A stretch of DNA of 64,000 bases. It comes from Haliclystus octoradiatus (Eukaryota; Cnidaria; Staurozoa; Stauromedusae; Haliclystidae). The notes beneath the pieces are model-generated. The model had not been told where the DNA came from, did not search any database, and saw only the letters and a program-made list of their open reading frames with translations. Location: the NCBI GenBank assembly GCA_916610825.1, contig OU744454.1:11349178-11413177 (forward strand). Reading direction: 5' to 3'. Positions within the stretch are counted from its first letter, which is position 1; every line of letters starts with the position of its first letter. Positions 10,381 through 23,465 of this stretch are shown here, one piece after another. Position numbers and translations under genes: made by a program.

Positions 10381-10759
10381 GTATTAACTACGTCAGGTAC
10401 GACCCGGGGTAAGAAGATACAGATAATTGATTGACTGTGGTATAAATGTAAATGACCAGGTCCGTACATAAACGCAATTGCACCTTATATCATCACTGTC
10501 AAGATAATAAAATCATCATGTTTCATTCAGAGTGTAGTCTATTTTTCATGTGGTGATTCAGTTATTCATATTCGGGTTATAGGTTCTCTATACCTGTCCC
10601 CCAAGCCGTTTCGAGTGTTCTCAACATGCAATAATTGCTAGTTGACGAGCTGTGACCAGTATTTCCAGATTTGTGAAACACGTATTGTTTAACAATGATA
10701 TAAACATATAAACATATAACATTTGCGTTATTCTCATGGCAACAACAAACAGCTTGAAA

Positions 10760-11050
10760 AGAGAGCTATCACATATAAGATCATAAAACTAGTAATTCAT
10801 GTTAGCACCGCATCCAATTGGAAATTTTTAAATGTTATTTAACATCTCTAAATTTGTAAATACAATGATATCAAATATAGTATCAAAAGAATTTTACTAT
10901 CTTAGAACAACGTCAGAAAATTTTAACGTTCATTTCACAAATCTGATACTGTACAAGGTTATCTCGACACTAATGTTAGCATAATCTTACGACAACGAAT
11001 TATCGGTAATATCTCATCAGTGGGACGTACATAAGTCGCGGACAGACCCC
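10760..11050 (-). repeat. Internal fragment of R element, inverted
   Basis: The reverse complement resembles 21200-21420 inside R copy 2, with shared GACTTATGTACGTC, a TGTCGAGATAAC block and TTTGATATCATTGTATT. The same fragment lies at the paralogous place in gene 2 intron 1 (61210-61500), so it predates the gene duplication. Confidence 0.65.
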
Positions 11051-11475
11051 AAATATAGAAATAGTTTATTTACAAACAGACAATATTAATATTGTAATGG
11101 AACATTATGCTCATGTATTCAGCAGGGATTTGATAGATGGTGTGTGGATTTTGAAAACGTTTTGAAATATATTAATTTGATCTCAACAGTGAATGCTATT
11201 AAACCCGTAGATTTCATTTCCTTATGCAATCCAGAAAGTGAATGAAAAAGCAAAGAATTTCTGAATTTTGATTGAAAAACAACGATTCTAATTTTTAAAT
11301 ATATTCATTCAAATTTACTATGAAAAACAGTGGAAAACTTACACACACACACACCCTCACCATGATGTGCTTCCATATATTTAACATAAACAAGCCACAC
11401 TTTACTCTAGATTGAATATGTAAAAATAATAAATATTCATAATATATTAAATAAGATAATTATATGGCAACATAC

Positions 11476-11832
11476 CTTGATAGAAACTGCATACTTGCTG
11501 AGATTTGAAGGTGTGTTTGATATCACATTGTTTGCATCTACTTGATTTCCGTTATCATTTACATAGGCATTTACAAACCCACAATTGTCGTGGATATCAC
11601 TTACCAGATCCACATTGATTCCATTGCACATTCCGTTGATTAGACATTTTTGAATACAGTTTAGTTGGGACACAGTAGTAGTAGTAAGAGTTTCAGTGAA
11701 TCTGTTTTTAATTTGAAGATGCGTTGGAAAAATACGTCGCCGTGTCTTGTAATTAGCAGTGTCGCAGAATCTAGCGAATACAAGGTTGCAGAATAAACCT
11801 CCATACAGCATCAAAAAGAGTAAGACCTCCAT
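11476..11832 (-). CDS. Gene 1 exon 1: signal peptide and PAN/apple-like segment
   Basis: The exon gives 119 codons from the ATG at 11832 to an AAG|GTATGT donor at 11475. A hydrophobic leader (LLFLMLYGGLFCNLVFA) gives a clear secretory signal peptide. The mature part starts RFCDTANYKTRRRIFP and contains LNCIQKCLINGMCNGI and NCGFVNA, a Cys spacing reminiscent of PAN/apple modules (helix with two Cys, then a Cys in a beta strand). That family assignment is tentative. The exon is about 89% identical in protein to gene 2 exon 1, with differences spread over the mature part. Reading straight on past the donor gives only a short unconserved tail, so the splice is preferred. Confidence 0.88.
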
Positions 11833-11965
11833 TCGTCTTTGCAGTGGAATACGTTAGAGTAGGTAAGTTATCAACTTAAGCACTTCAGCAAACGCAGCAA
11901 ACAACCGTTAGCAGGAGATATCAGAGGCTATATGGTCTTAAATAAGAAAATTAATATTATATATT
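11833..11965 (-). promoter_or_regulatory. Proximal promoter and 5' UTR of gene 1 (candidate)
   Basis: The roughly 110 bp upstream of the ATG are strongly conserved with gene 2 (62275-62400). A TATTTAAG motif at about 11937 could serve as a TATA element (the gene 2 copy reads CATTTAAG). The start site cannot be placed from sequence alone. Confidence 0.35.
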
Positions 11966-14359
11966 TATGTGTTCAATGCACCTGTCCGCACCTGTTCCCA
12001 ACATACAAAAATATCGACATGATGTATTGTACGATTATCACTGCCCTTGAGTACTGGTCCTTCTAATACATAGCAACCGCTGAAGCATTGTAAGCTTCTC
12101 AATGTCTGATCTCTATATAGACTCTTCATGGGGGAGTACATTGGTATAAAATTTAAAAAAAAATGCTGAATTTGCAGACGGTTCGCACAATAATTATTTT
12201 CACGTCTTAGCTCTAACAGTATTTGAGCAAGGAATCCAAAAGGCAATGTGAGAATAATGTTTCCGTAGTTAATAACTACTTGTTAACAAATCAAACACTT
12301 AAATTTAATTTATCAAAATATACTTAGATAATTCTCTAATTTAGCTTTTTCACAGGTTTTCAATGATGAGTCCTTCGAGAATTATTTGAAGATTAAAAGA
12401 TTGATAACGGGGGTGCTGTATTTTGAATATACAATGACCCCGGGATGTATTGTTATCCCACATCAACATGACCGATGCGAAAAAGCTCTTTCGAATTATT
12501 TCCTTGTTAAACTTCTTAAACAAGTTTTCCATAATTATTGGTTTCGTATTGAATATTTTTATATATTAGTAGTATAGTCGTGTCACAAAGTCTAGGCGAG
12601 AATTTTCAAGAACAAGAATATATATTCAGCTGATAGACTTTCATATATTGTTATTTACTAAAATCCTAGTTCAAACTGTGACAGACCATTCTATTATATC
12701 AATTTATCCCCAACTGGTATACGGTCTAGTGGTTATATAGATTCACTCCCGCCTTGTACTGTGTGACAACATCATATACGACTTTTAATTATTGTTTTTC
12801 ATTGTTAAAAAGTATAATACCGTTCTGACGAATTCGATAGACGAATATTTTTTTAAATAAATATTCAAGTAACTTTTTGTTCTCTCTTTTTACTTCGCCT
12901 GAAGATGATTATAGGTTTAATCGAAATTGCTGCACCAATTACGTATCTTGTCGCATATGCCATCATGAAATATGATTAGTTTACAGCATAGAAAAACAGA
13001 CATAAATATATTCAACGTCTCTGACTCAAAAACCTAGCTGCGGTGGTTATACGGTGTAATTACTTATTCAAGGCGACCACAAGTAGAATGGTGTACGCAA
13101 AGATGACTAAACATGTATTTATAAAATTTATACTATTTAGTCGAATTAGGGATTCATAATCAATTTCAATATCAGGCCTAGTATTTAATAAATACGATAA
13201 AGTTAGAAATATTTTGATTAATCATAAAATATCTGAACGACATACTTGTGCATCAACAAAATATTTGACAAAATAAAATAATTGATATTCCTTCTGTTTC
13301 TTTAACTGATTGTTAACTGTCTGTTGCGATTGAAAAGACATAAGTAATTTTCTTTCATTGTTAAAAAAAACACTATCTATTTCATGTAAAACTTTATATA
13401 AATATTCCCAATTTTGAAAACATATTCTAGTTTTTATATGCATATTGAAATTCTAGTTTGAATATATTGAATCCATTTTACTTGAAATAGATATGCAAAT
13501 TTGATCTCTGTCCTGTTTTTCTTTCAAAAATATAAGACAATGCCACATATACAGAGCCCCGGAAGGTCTTCAAAATGGAAAATATGGAAATTGTCATATA
13601 AAACGTTCTGTATTTTTTTAATAAAAAGAATGGAAGTGAGATAATAAACAAACATATTTTCACGAAAAGTACAACATGCATAAAATAGAATAACTATATT
13701 CAAAATAAAATAAAATAATTCAATTTTCAGCAAAGCCGTTCTTTGTATTATCTTTCGTACAATAGACATGGAACAGCATAATTTTCGTTTTCCGTCTGTA
13801 AACAACCCTTTCAATTTAGACCCAATCTCACATATCTAGGTAAAACATTGGTATAACGTAATTATGTCCAGTCCAGTATGGAGTCAGCTATGATGGGGCT
13901 TTACAACTTAATTAATAGATCCTGATTGTAGAAAAAATAATAAATTGCGTTTTCAACTGGATGTTGATTGCACTGCAATAGTTTATTTTTGTGTCATTTT
14001 TCTCCGTTGTGTAATATTGAAACAACATCAATTTTCACCTTTACTATCTTTCTATTCTCATTGGATGTTACTAAATCCGCTTCCTCTTCAAATAGTTAAT
14101 TATTTTATTATATTATTTAAATTCCTTCTCCTAACAAACACCAATGTTGGAAATGGTTGTTATACGCATGCGTTTACAAAGAGCGATGTGATCCATGAAA
14201 CAGTAAAAGTAGTCCCTCATGAGATCGATGTTGACTACGAACTATTGTTGGCTTCCCAATTCTCTTCGGATGTCATTTAGTCCAATCTCACAAGTTGTAT
14301 CGGATTAGATTTTTATCGTATTTGTCTCATTGGGTGTCATGTTTAATATTTTATTCGTT

Positions 14360-14540
14360 GGTTTATTCCCAGCAGACACACCGACGTTGCAGCAGCTTTG
14401 TTCCAACGTCGGTTGGTTGGTTGACGTTGGATTGGAATATCCAACATTTCTCCAACGTTGTTTCCCCAACAAAAAACCCAACGGTGCATAAGAATGATTG
14501 GATATATGTTGGATAACTACGAAAACCTATAATGTTGGAT
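14360..14540. repeat. Local inverted/direct repeats of GACGTTGG / CCAACGTC
   Basis: CCAACGTC and GACGTTGG/CAACGTTG words recur several times within 120 bp, together with repeated TTGGAT. The cluster is a possible foldback element, but clear ends were not found. Confidence 0.4.
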
Positions 14541-15016
14541 CGACATAAGAAAGACGACACATGCCCAACCACACCTCTATAAATATCATGAGAGTCAAAG
14601 ATCAGTTTCATTTTTAAATTTATTCTGCATCATATAAGGATTTCCGGTAAGACGTCAGAGAGGAAACAAAATATAGATTATCAAATATTTATCAAATATC
14701 GAAACACTACCCTTAAAAATATTTTCAGACTTGAAAACTCTAGTAAATAGAATGCTGGATTGGTAGATCGCCCCACTGAAAGCCCCTTTACATTTCTTTT
14801 CTGAAAGATTGTTCCAATTTTTTTATCTAGACCCCCTGTATACTATATATCTGAGAATCATTTTAATTTGTAATTGAAAATGTGAGATTTATCTGGTGCA
14901 GCAAAAACAAAGAAATATAGTTTACAAATAATTTAATATCTATCATAATTATTTTACTTTTAATTTATATTATAATTATTCTAATTTTAATTGATAGTAT
15001 TATTGTCAGATAAAAC

Positions 15017-15392
15017 TTGGACGAAACGACCATGACGCAAAGGAGATTAGGTCACATCGATAGCGTCATCATGGAACAGGTGTGCAGACAGGAAAGATTA
15101 TTTGAAAGCTTGGCGGTTTGTAAGGATAACACAGAAAATAGTTTATATAGTGAGATGGTTAGGAAACGCGGCAGACTTCGAAGATGCCTTCTATTGTTCG
15201 AGAATTGAGGTTGAAAAGTCCTGCCTGACACAGGAACCGTGCACTTCACTTTTGAAGGATATGCACTATAGTAGTAATCTGCTTACATTTGGTCGTAACT
15301 TTGATGCCATAATAGGAGAATATCATGATTTTAATATGGTTTGTAATGTTTCCACAAAAGAGGTTAGTGTTGTATTCAACATATATCAATAA
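15017..15392 (+). other. Overlapping ORFs of unknown nature
   Basis: Two overlapping plus-strand frames (15017-15208 and 15102-15392) have a mixed, protein-like composition, e.g. TMTQRRLGHIDSV and a later CSRIEVEKSCLTQEPC run. The first resembles, very loosely, hAT C-terminal segments; no domain can be claimed. If coding, the two frames would be joined by a frameshift, suggesting a decayed gene or transposon. Confidence 0.2.
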
Positions 15393-16842
15393 AATTCGTT
15401 TACTGTTTTATATATAACTGCAGATTTTTTTCTATTTTGATTAGTACCTAGTTAAGAATTACTATGTTACAGCATCACAATTCGAACATTTTCATATCGA
15501 TTTAATATTTTTAATTTGACTTCATTTGTTGTGCTTTTAGAATGAAAATACTGGCCTTCTATGTGAATATATGAATTATGCTAATATATTGAAATCAATG
15601 TTTTCAATGGAGACTATAAAGCGTTAAAAGTAAAGCAGTGAACACGCGACAGTGAATTGGAATAAATCAGATCATTTATCTGTGAAACCTTGATAGATAG
15701 AGACAAAGATAATCAGCAACTTCCTGTATCAAACTTCATTTTTACTTTTATATCTACAAAGTATAAATGCATGTTGTCATAATACGATCCTAGTAATACA
15801 AATATTTATAATATTTAACTAAATATAGAATTTTTTTTTATAAAAACATGTAAAAGAAACGAGCCTACACTTACTAGATTTATAGCGTTCTGGATTATAA
15901 TGATTGGCTCTAGAACAGGGTAATTTATTGATGAAAATCAATTGAAATCAAAGTACTGTTATTGTGTCTTCTATCTACGGCCGCTGTCAATGTCCATATA
16001 TGCAGTATGTCTCTTGAAAGCAGTATTATATATATATATATATATTTTATACTAATCCGCAAGACAAGGTTGTTGTAATCATTCAATAATCATTTTAAAT
16101 CCAGGATTAACAAGATTCTTATTAGTTTTCATCATGTTTTTAATTATATCAACATTTATATAAGACCCTATACTTGCATGTTGCAGAACAAGGAATGCCG
16201 GTTGTATCTTAATTAACACACGACGCTGTCATGTCTTTGTAATATAGTTGCTCCACAATTGACTGAATATCATAAAAGTAATTGAAATAGAAGAACATTT
16301 GAAGATTCATTTTTTCATTGGATTGTTCATGGTAGGACATGGTAGAAAAATGAGCAAAGCTTTACAAACATATCAGACAGTATCGTAGTAACTGTTGCGT
16401 TAGGACAAAAAGCCTATTCACAAGTTAATTACTGTACGTACAAAAACTACCTAATATAATTTCATCACATTAAATATTGGATTGTTATTACTGCATTGGC
16501 TTGGAAATAACTTCTTATTATCAATACATCAGGTAGGCCAGCCGCTACTGTACTAGGCTATTTAACAAGCAAAAGCATGTCCATGACAAATTGAAAATTA
16601 GCCCAATCTGTCAACAATTTAATTTGTGTTTGTAGGATAGTTCTAGTATGATGAATTTGAAATCTCAACAAATGGCTAAAATTTAACACAGAACCAAGGT
16701 AGGACTAGAAATGAAAAAGTGATTCATTGACTTGTAATTCGATGTTGCTTTGTTAAAATTTAGGTGTATGGATTATGGATTGTCATTGCTATTATAGAGC
16801 TAAAACTGAGAATGTATGCTGATACTATAGTAGCTAATTAAC

Positions 16843-18554
16843 ATTATTTATTAAAATACAACCTACCATTTTCGAAATGAGATCCAAATAAAAACTATAC
16901 GAGCGGCATAATCTCCGAACAACATTTAAGTAAAAAATAGCGGTTTCTCTGAGTTAGTACACCAATCAATAATAAGTTAACAACCATATTTTATCGAAGG
17001 AGAATGTAAACCCGATAAGAATAACATGTAAATTGTCTTTTATTCGTCTTAATTCTGACAATGAAAGATCATTTCATATCACAATCAAATGCATGGTAAA
17101 ATAGATTCATATTCTATATATGTAAATTCTTTTCATCAGAAATCATAACATGAACATTTAAATATTTCAGTGGGCTATGGTATTTACATCTTTCAAGCTG
17201 CACTGAACATTTCCACTCTATAAATCATCGCTTCCGTTTCAAGAAATTCTGAATAAATACTCATGTCACGAATCTGGCAAAATGAATTGTTTTCGTTTGC
17301 TATCAAAACAACTAATTTATTCATAATCGTCTAATCTTTCATTCTACATCTGTAAGTTATTATAAATAGCGCGTAGAAATATTGACAACAAGATGTAACA
17401 TAATATCAATACCGAATTAATATAGAACTTTATTTCATTTTAAAATAATGTTGATGCTCCCATTCTTGAAAATTTGATAACAAGAAGCACTATGAGGCTC
17501 ATTTTTCACATCGTTTTTTACTTATAAAATTCTATTTTGGCAACGAACTCTTAGTATTTTGATCAGACTGCCATGAAAATCACATGCCTACTTGCTGAGA
17601 TTGTTAAGATCATAAATAATAATAATAATAATAAAAATAATAATAATATGAGTATTTATAAAGCGCCCTTTACGAGAAAATCTCCACAATGGCGCTGTAC
17701 AGTGCAATATATCATACAAGTGTTAAAAAATAAATTAAAAATATAAATATTTACAAGCTAAAAAATGATAAAGGATAAAAAATTTAAAAATGGACAACTA
17801 TTTAGGGATTAAAATTTGTTTTTACAATGAGGCATATGCTTCTCTAAAAAGCTGTGTCTTCAGCTTCTGTCTAAAAATAGTAAAAACATTGCAAGTCTTT
17901 ATATTACTTGGTAAAGAGTTGTTGAAATATATAGGTACATATACTATCAAATGGTAATTTTATGAGATGTTATATATTTATTGCAATAAAGATTTGTAAA
18001 TCCGAACCGAACGTGATCCCATCGTGTCTTCGGATCGGATCGGATTGGGAGTGCTTTCTTGGAGTGCTATTTCGAAATTTGACTGAGTTGTAATTTGTAA
18101 TAATTGATGTCTTCTAGTTTCCTTCCAGCACATAAAATAAAGTTTTTCTATGTAGATAAAGCTACGTTAAATGCATAAAATTTGCCGGCGTCCTTTGCGG
18201 TTTATCTTCAAATATGTGCTTATTCACCACACTATTTGTAGCTTGAAAAGTTCCATTCCCTTTTCAACTTTGAGCCTGCAAGGCGCCTTCGTCTGTTTTA
18301 TGCCTTTGATATGCCGTTCTCTATACAGTCCATAGACTCAATGGATGTGAAATGAATTAAATTTGGACGAAGGAAATGATTAAGATGTCTTGAGTAATTG
18401 TAAATCGTTTCAATGCGTATTGTGTCTCATGTTCTCCTCCAAAGTTCACTCTCCGTATTATACAGTGATAATCAGCTTAGTCAAATATTTGATTATAAGT
18501 GATCTGAAAGTTTTATCTCACAAGGTCCATTATGGACCAACACTACTTGCTAGT
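16843..18554 (+). mobile_element. R element copy 1 (left-truncated TIR element)
   Basis: This copy aligns over its length with the right half of R copy 2 (22440-24145), for example ACTATACGAGCGGCATAATC and the TTATGGACC...TTGCTAGT end at 18554. The left terminal repeat is missing. It contains an AAT microsatellite at about 17619-17650. No transposase was seen, so it is non-autonomous. The neighbouring Penelope copy starts directly at its right end. Confidence 0.72.
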
Positions 18555-19265
18555 ATTTATATAATAATAATAATATTGTTGATTTAATAAATAAATAAAT
18601 TTATTTATTAAGAGAAAAACATCATTATAGTGGTCAATACTGGTAACTAGGGATGTATAGATATAATATAAATATAGGTATAAAATAAGAAACGAGACGT
18701 TTTGTACGTTACTCGAAGTTTCGCTATGTAGAGCTCCTCAGACGGTTTTATTCATGTAAAAAAACATTTCAAATTCACCAAAGATATATACATGATTAAA
18801 GTTTATACGCCTGTTGATTAAATTGTTGTTCTATTGTTATTTGCAGCTATGTTAGTTTCCATAGTTAATTATGATATGCTATTGTTCTATTTATGCTTTA
18901 TCTTCCTTGAAATTTTTCAAATATAACTTGCTTTCGTGCAGACATTTAGAAACCAGCTCAGATCTTCTATTTAATAAGTTCTTGTTTTTGTAAAAGGTTA
19001 TAAAACTTTTTTCCTCCCAACAGAGATGGCATTTTTTCAATACGTTGTTGTATGGCACAGCAGTCGATAGTATTAACCATTTGACGAAGTATGATTTTCC
19101 GTTATCTTTAGTGACCAAATGTGTTTAGATAACTCAATGCGGTTTTCATACTTTCTTTTGATAAATGATGACTTATGTTTCGTAAAACGACCTTTGAATG
19201 CTCCTTCAGTAAGGCCGATGTAGTTGTGGCCGTTTGTGTCCTCAGGTGTAGTTATGTTTGCATAT
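18555..19265 (-). mobile_element. Penelope-like element, 3' fragment with GIY-YIG domain
   Basis: Minus-strand frames encode the C-terminal endonuclease of a Penelope-like element. They include NYIGLTEGAFKGRFTKHKSS (the YIG and the following Arg of the GIY-YIG fold), SKHIWSLK, and after a frameshift KCHLCWEEKSFITFY. The 3' end matches the copy at 33.0 kb through an AATAAATAAATAAATTTATT stretch. The RT part is absent (5' truncation). At least one frameshift makes it non-functional. Confidence 0.82.
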
Positions 19266-20847
19266 TATGTAATTGTAATAATATGTTATTACAGAGGCTG
19301 ATACCTATTCGTTAAATCTGCAAAAGATTGTGTTGCAATTTATTTAGGTCAAACAACAGGTTGACTATAGACGATGTATATATATGCAAATTATTGCAAG
19401 TCGATGTTTCTGATTTGAATTGATTTATTCGATGCACGTTAACTATATACTGTATTTGCAGTTCATTAGTGCTTAAATTGATAAAATAAATAGTAAAGTT
19501 GTAAAGGAGAATGAACGATATGTTGTGCTGTGCTCAATTCCCATTTGTAAATTTAATTTTTATGGGATTATTTAGCTATGCAAACACGAATTAAAGAGAT
19601 AAATTATATATCAGAACTGTGGTCCTTCTTGTGATATATTCCTAATAATTCAAGATTATCAAGGTTTAGCGATTTATGTGCCATAGACTGGTCCAAAAAA
19701 CATGAAAGTTTGAAATGTTATCGGGCACATCGATTTTCTTGTTCAAAATACTTTGAAAATAAGTTATGCACAAATTTTATTGTAATTTGATATTGGGAAA
19801 TAGGGTCCCAATGCCCCTCTAAATTAATACATAAAGTTAATTAGGAAAACACTGATATTTTTGATCTGAATCTATAAATTTAAATCTTTGAATCTTTAAT
19901 ATTGCCTTAAAGCTATGGAATTGAATACGATGCATAAAAAAGTGACTTCCTCAGTGAAAAAGGATAAATATAGAACTGTCTGCTATCAATCTGTCAATCA
20001 ATTAAGTCTATAAATAATTCTGTGAAAGGTGTCGCTGCCGTTGATATCGATCGTAGTTTGAAGAAATTTGTAACTCATTATGGTTACTGTCGCTATTATT
20101 TAGATAGAAGAAAACATCGAATAATGTTTGAATAAAGTATCGAAAAAAACATTGAACATCGAATAAAGATATCGAATATATTTGAATGTCGATTTATATT
20201 CAAATTCATATTTGTCGATTCATATTCGAATGTAAAACATCGAAGAAAGTTTATGCAACGGAGAAGGGTGAAGCACGAGCGATCAACTGTTCGAAGCTTC
20301 GAACGATCATAAAGTTTAGTTGAATCCACGAAGAATTTACGAATACATTTTCGGAAGTCACATGTGAGTGGTTAAAAATTCAAGCTTGAATTTATGAAAA
20401 CAACGAGTTAATATTTAGCACTTAGCAAGAGATATAGCACTTTAAAGTTTTTAAACATTTTGAGATTCAAGTAATTACCTTCATAAACAAATTGAATAAT
20501 GTCAAAGACCTTGTTTCTGAGGCACTATTTCCAAAATTGCAGCTTGTTCTGGTATAAATTTTAACTGAGTTAAACAAAATGAAATCTTCTTTGGTGAACA
20601 GGTTTCTGTGTAATATTTCCTTTATCTGAGCATAATCTATGGAAAAGGACTGGTCTGAAAGTCCATTGTTCTCACTTGCCCTCTCTTAACACGTGGTCAC
20701 AAGATCAAGCCGAGTGTAATCATTTTCGCTGGAAAGTTAATAGAGTAGTGTGTTCAACATGTGCGGTGAATTGTGTTTATGCTTTTATTGAATTTGATTG
20801 ACCTGTTCTTAACAATTAAAGACAACGATGAAGGATTATAATAGATA
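19266..20847. other. Intergenic, nothing recognised
   Basis: The sequence is AT-rich with only short open frames lacking recognisable domains. A cluster of TCGAATA/TATTCGA words at about 20110-20240 is the only visible pattern. Confidence 0.5.
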
Positions 20848-21085
20848 CTAGCAATTAGTGTAGGTCCAGAACTGGACCTTGGATGATAAAAGTTTCTGAT
20901 CACTATATTGAGATTGCAATTCTGAAAGGCATCGCCTCTCGAAGGCCATCAAAGCATATAACCTGCTGCAGCTTGACACAAAGCAATCGAAGAGAATAAT
21001 TATATTCAAAAGATCACTCGAAAATGAATGGCTCGATAAATTTTTGTACTTTAGCATGTCATCTATCTAATATCTACTTATATTA

Positions 21086-21195
21086 ATAATACTGTCTGTT
21101 TATATATCACAATCACTTATATACATAATACTGTCTGTTTATATATCACGATCACTTATATACTTAATACTGTCTGTTTATCTATCACTATATTT
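21086..21195. repeat. 39-bp tandem repeat, about 3 copies
   Basis: The unit TAATACTGTCTGTTTATATA... recurs with ACTGTCTG at 21091, 21130 and 21169. It lies inside R copy 2. Confidence 0.85.
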
Positions 21196-23385
21196 CTGTG
21201 TCTGTCCGCGACTTATGTACGTCTTACCGAAGAAATAATACGGATAATCCGTTGTCGGGAAATTATGCAAACATTTGTGTCGAGATAACTGTGTACAGTA
21301 ACAAAGTTGTTGTATGAAAAGTATGGGTCTATGACGTTGTTTTAATAATATACTTCATCTGACATTTTATTTGATATCATTGTATTAAAAATTCAGAGAT
21401 TTTGAAAAATTTCATAGGTCGATAATCTAGCGGGCAGTCAAATCGAATTCAAATTGAAATCTCCAGAACAAAATTATTTTGCCTTGAATTTAAAAGCTAC
21501 GTGTAAATTGTTTGAACAAGTGAAACTTGAAACTGAATCAGTTTTACGATAATTAAAACAATACGAGATACTGAATTACATTGAATTACAAGTATAACTA
21601 GGCCGAACAAAATATGTTTTGAAATCAAAGAAACGTAAACCTATTTCATGTAGTGGTCATATCAGCAATACATATAGCGCGGCACAAACACTATGAAAAT
21701 TAACGAGACTTTAGGTCTTTAATTTATTAATGAAACAAAATGCCGTTCATTACTTTTCTCAAAATCGAGATACAAAGCATTTCACTTTTGAAAAAGGCTA
21801 TTTTGATATATAATTTGTGAGAACACTGAAAAAAACAATCTGTTTTGAAATGAACAATCTATCGCGGGGCATAAAAACAAATTAACTTGCAAGAATTTTC
21901 AAAATGACGTTGGCGTTGGACTAATTCGAAACAATATTCAAAGTTCGAAGAGATTATCTGTCTACAGTCTAAAATTACAGAGTTTAGAATCAATCAAGGC
22001 ATTGCACAAAAGTATTTCTATAATTTATTGTTTAAATTAAAAATATGAATCATTTGGTTTTGAGCTGGCAGGCTTTTATTTTCAGATTTTGCTTCCAAAA
22101 TTAACGAAGGAATTGTAAGCATCGATTAAGATTAAAATTTCATTTGGTTGACTTGCTATAAGAATAAGACACAGTATGTTACTACAGTTTCGAGAATAAA
22201 AATAGCTGTGTCTTGTTCTCATCGTCGATCAACTTTTAATAAAGTTACTTCCAGGTATATCAAATTCAACAAAACTAAATTGGTTTGAGCGTATGATTTG
22301 TGAAAAATAATAATAATTATAATATTTTCAACGTTCAAAAATGGCTTTCAACTTTAAAAACAGAAAAGCATAATTCAAAAACATTTTTCAATGGTCAATA
22401 TAGTTTTAATGAGTGTTACAAACCTAGTGTTACAAAAACAATATTTATTAAATACAACTTACCATTTTCCAAATGAGATCCAAATAAAAACTATACGAGC
22501 GGCATAATCTCCGAACAACATTTAAATACATAATAGCGGGTTCTCTGAGTTAATACACCAATCAATAATAAGTTAACAACCATATTTTATCGAAAGAGAA
22601 TGTACGCCCGATAAGAATAAAATAAAGATTGGCATTTATTCGAAATAATTCTAACAAAAATGATCATTTCATATCGTGATCAAATGCATGATAAAGTAGA
22701 TTCATTTTCTACATAGTAAATTATCCTTTTCGTCGGACATCATAACATGAGCATTTAAATATTACCATCGGCTGTTGTATTTTATAACTTTGAAGCTGCA
22801 CTAAACATTTCCACTCTATAAACCATCGCGTCCGTTTCAATAAATTCTGAAGAAATATGCATATCACGAATCTGGAAAAATGAGTTGTTTTCGTTTTTCT
22901 ATCAAAATAACTAATTTATTCATAATCGTCTTTTCTTTCATTCGACATCTGTAATGTATTATAAATAGCGCGTAGAAATATTGACAACAACATGTAACAT
23001 AATATCAATATCGAATTAGTATAGCGATTTATTATAGAATTTTATTTCCTTTTAAAAGAATGTTGATGCTATTATTCTGGAAAATTTGATAACAAGAACC
23101 ACTATCAGGCCAATTTTTCAGATCTTTTTTTTACTTATAATATTTTATTTTCAACGAACTCTAAGTATTTTGATAGACTGCCATGAAAATCACAGGAATA
23201 CTTGCTGAGATTGCAAAGATCAAAAATATATAGGCTAATATACTATCATATCATAATATTTTCAGATTATATATATAATTTGATTTTCAATTACACGCGC
23301 ATGTGTCGGCCCTGTTCAATAATACGTTGTCGAAGCAGTAGGTTTGTTGATCACGTCAATCAAAGCGTCTATAATAATAAGTAAT

Positions 23386-23465
23386 GCAGTGGCTCATTGG
23401 TTAATGCTCTGGTCTCACAATATCAGGGTCGTCAGGTCGAATCCGCCATTCGGCAACCTTTTATC
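23386..23465 (+). repeat. tRNA-like / SINE-head sequence
   Basis: TGGCTCATTGGTTAATGC resembles a tRNA A box and GGTCGAATCC a B box, about 35 bp apart. The acceptor stem does not close and there is no recognisable tRNA body. This looks like a tRNA-derived retroposon head, not a functional tRNA. Confidence 0.5.

Larger units (their letters stand above)
5838..11832 (-). other. Gene 1: secreted TSP1-repeat protein, 5' part
   Basis: Four exons are traced: 11476-11832, 9765-9795, 7800-7967 and 5838-6008. Phases join as 0, then 1, 1, 1, and all sites are GT-AG. The encoded part is a signal peptide, a Cys-rich PAN/apple-like segment, a short linker and two TSP1 repeats. By analogy with gene 2 the remainder should be more TSP1 repeats and a fibrinogen-like domain, but the sequence to the left edge holds only transposons and non-coding DNA. 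The gene therefore either extends beyond the window or is truncated. All coding exons seen here are open. Confidence 0.82.
11966..16842. other. Upstream and intergenic region, no gene recognised
   Basis: Up to about 12800 this aligns with the sequence upstream of gene 2 (62400-63230), which is the right boundary of the duplicated block. Beyond that it is AT-rich with only short open frames. Two local oddities are listed separately: a CCAACGTC-rich repeat at 14360-14540 and weakly coding-like ORFs at 15017-15392. A TA dinucleotide run is at about 16027-16046. Confidence 0.55.

Noticed and set aside
11965-12246. Minus ORF upstream of gene 1 as an extra 5' coding exon
   Set aside because: The paralogous sequence upstream of gene 2 does not keep the frame, and the signal peptide ATG lies downstream.
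13945-14280. Plus-strand ORF of 111 codons
   Set aside because: It has a low-complexity hydrophobic start, no domain and no splice or paralogue support; not strong enough to call a gene.
23386-23465. Possible tRNA gene
   Set aside because: A- and B-box-like words are present but the acceptor and anticodon arms do not fold properly; kept only as a SINE-like fragment.
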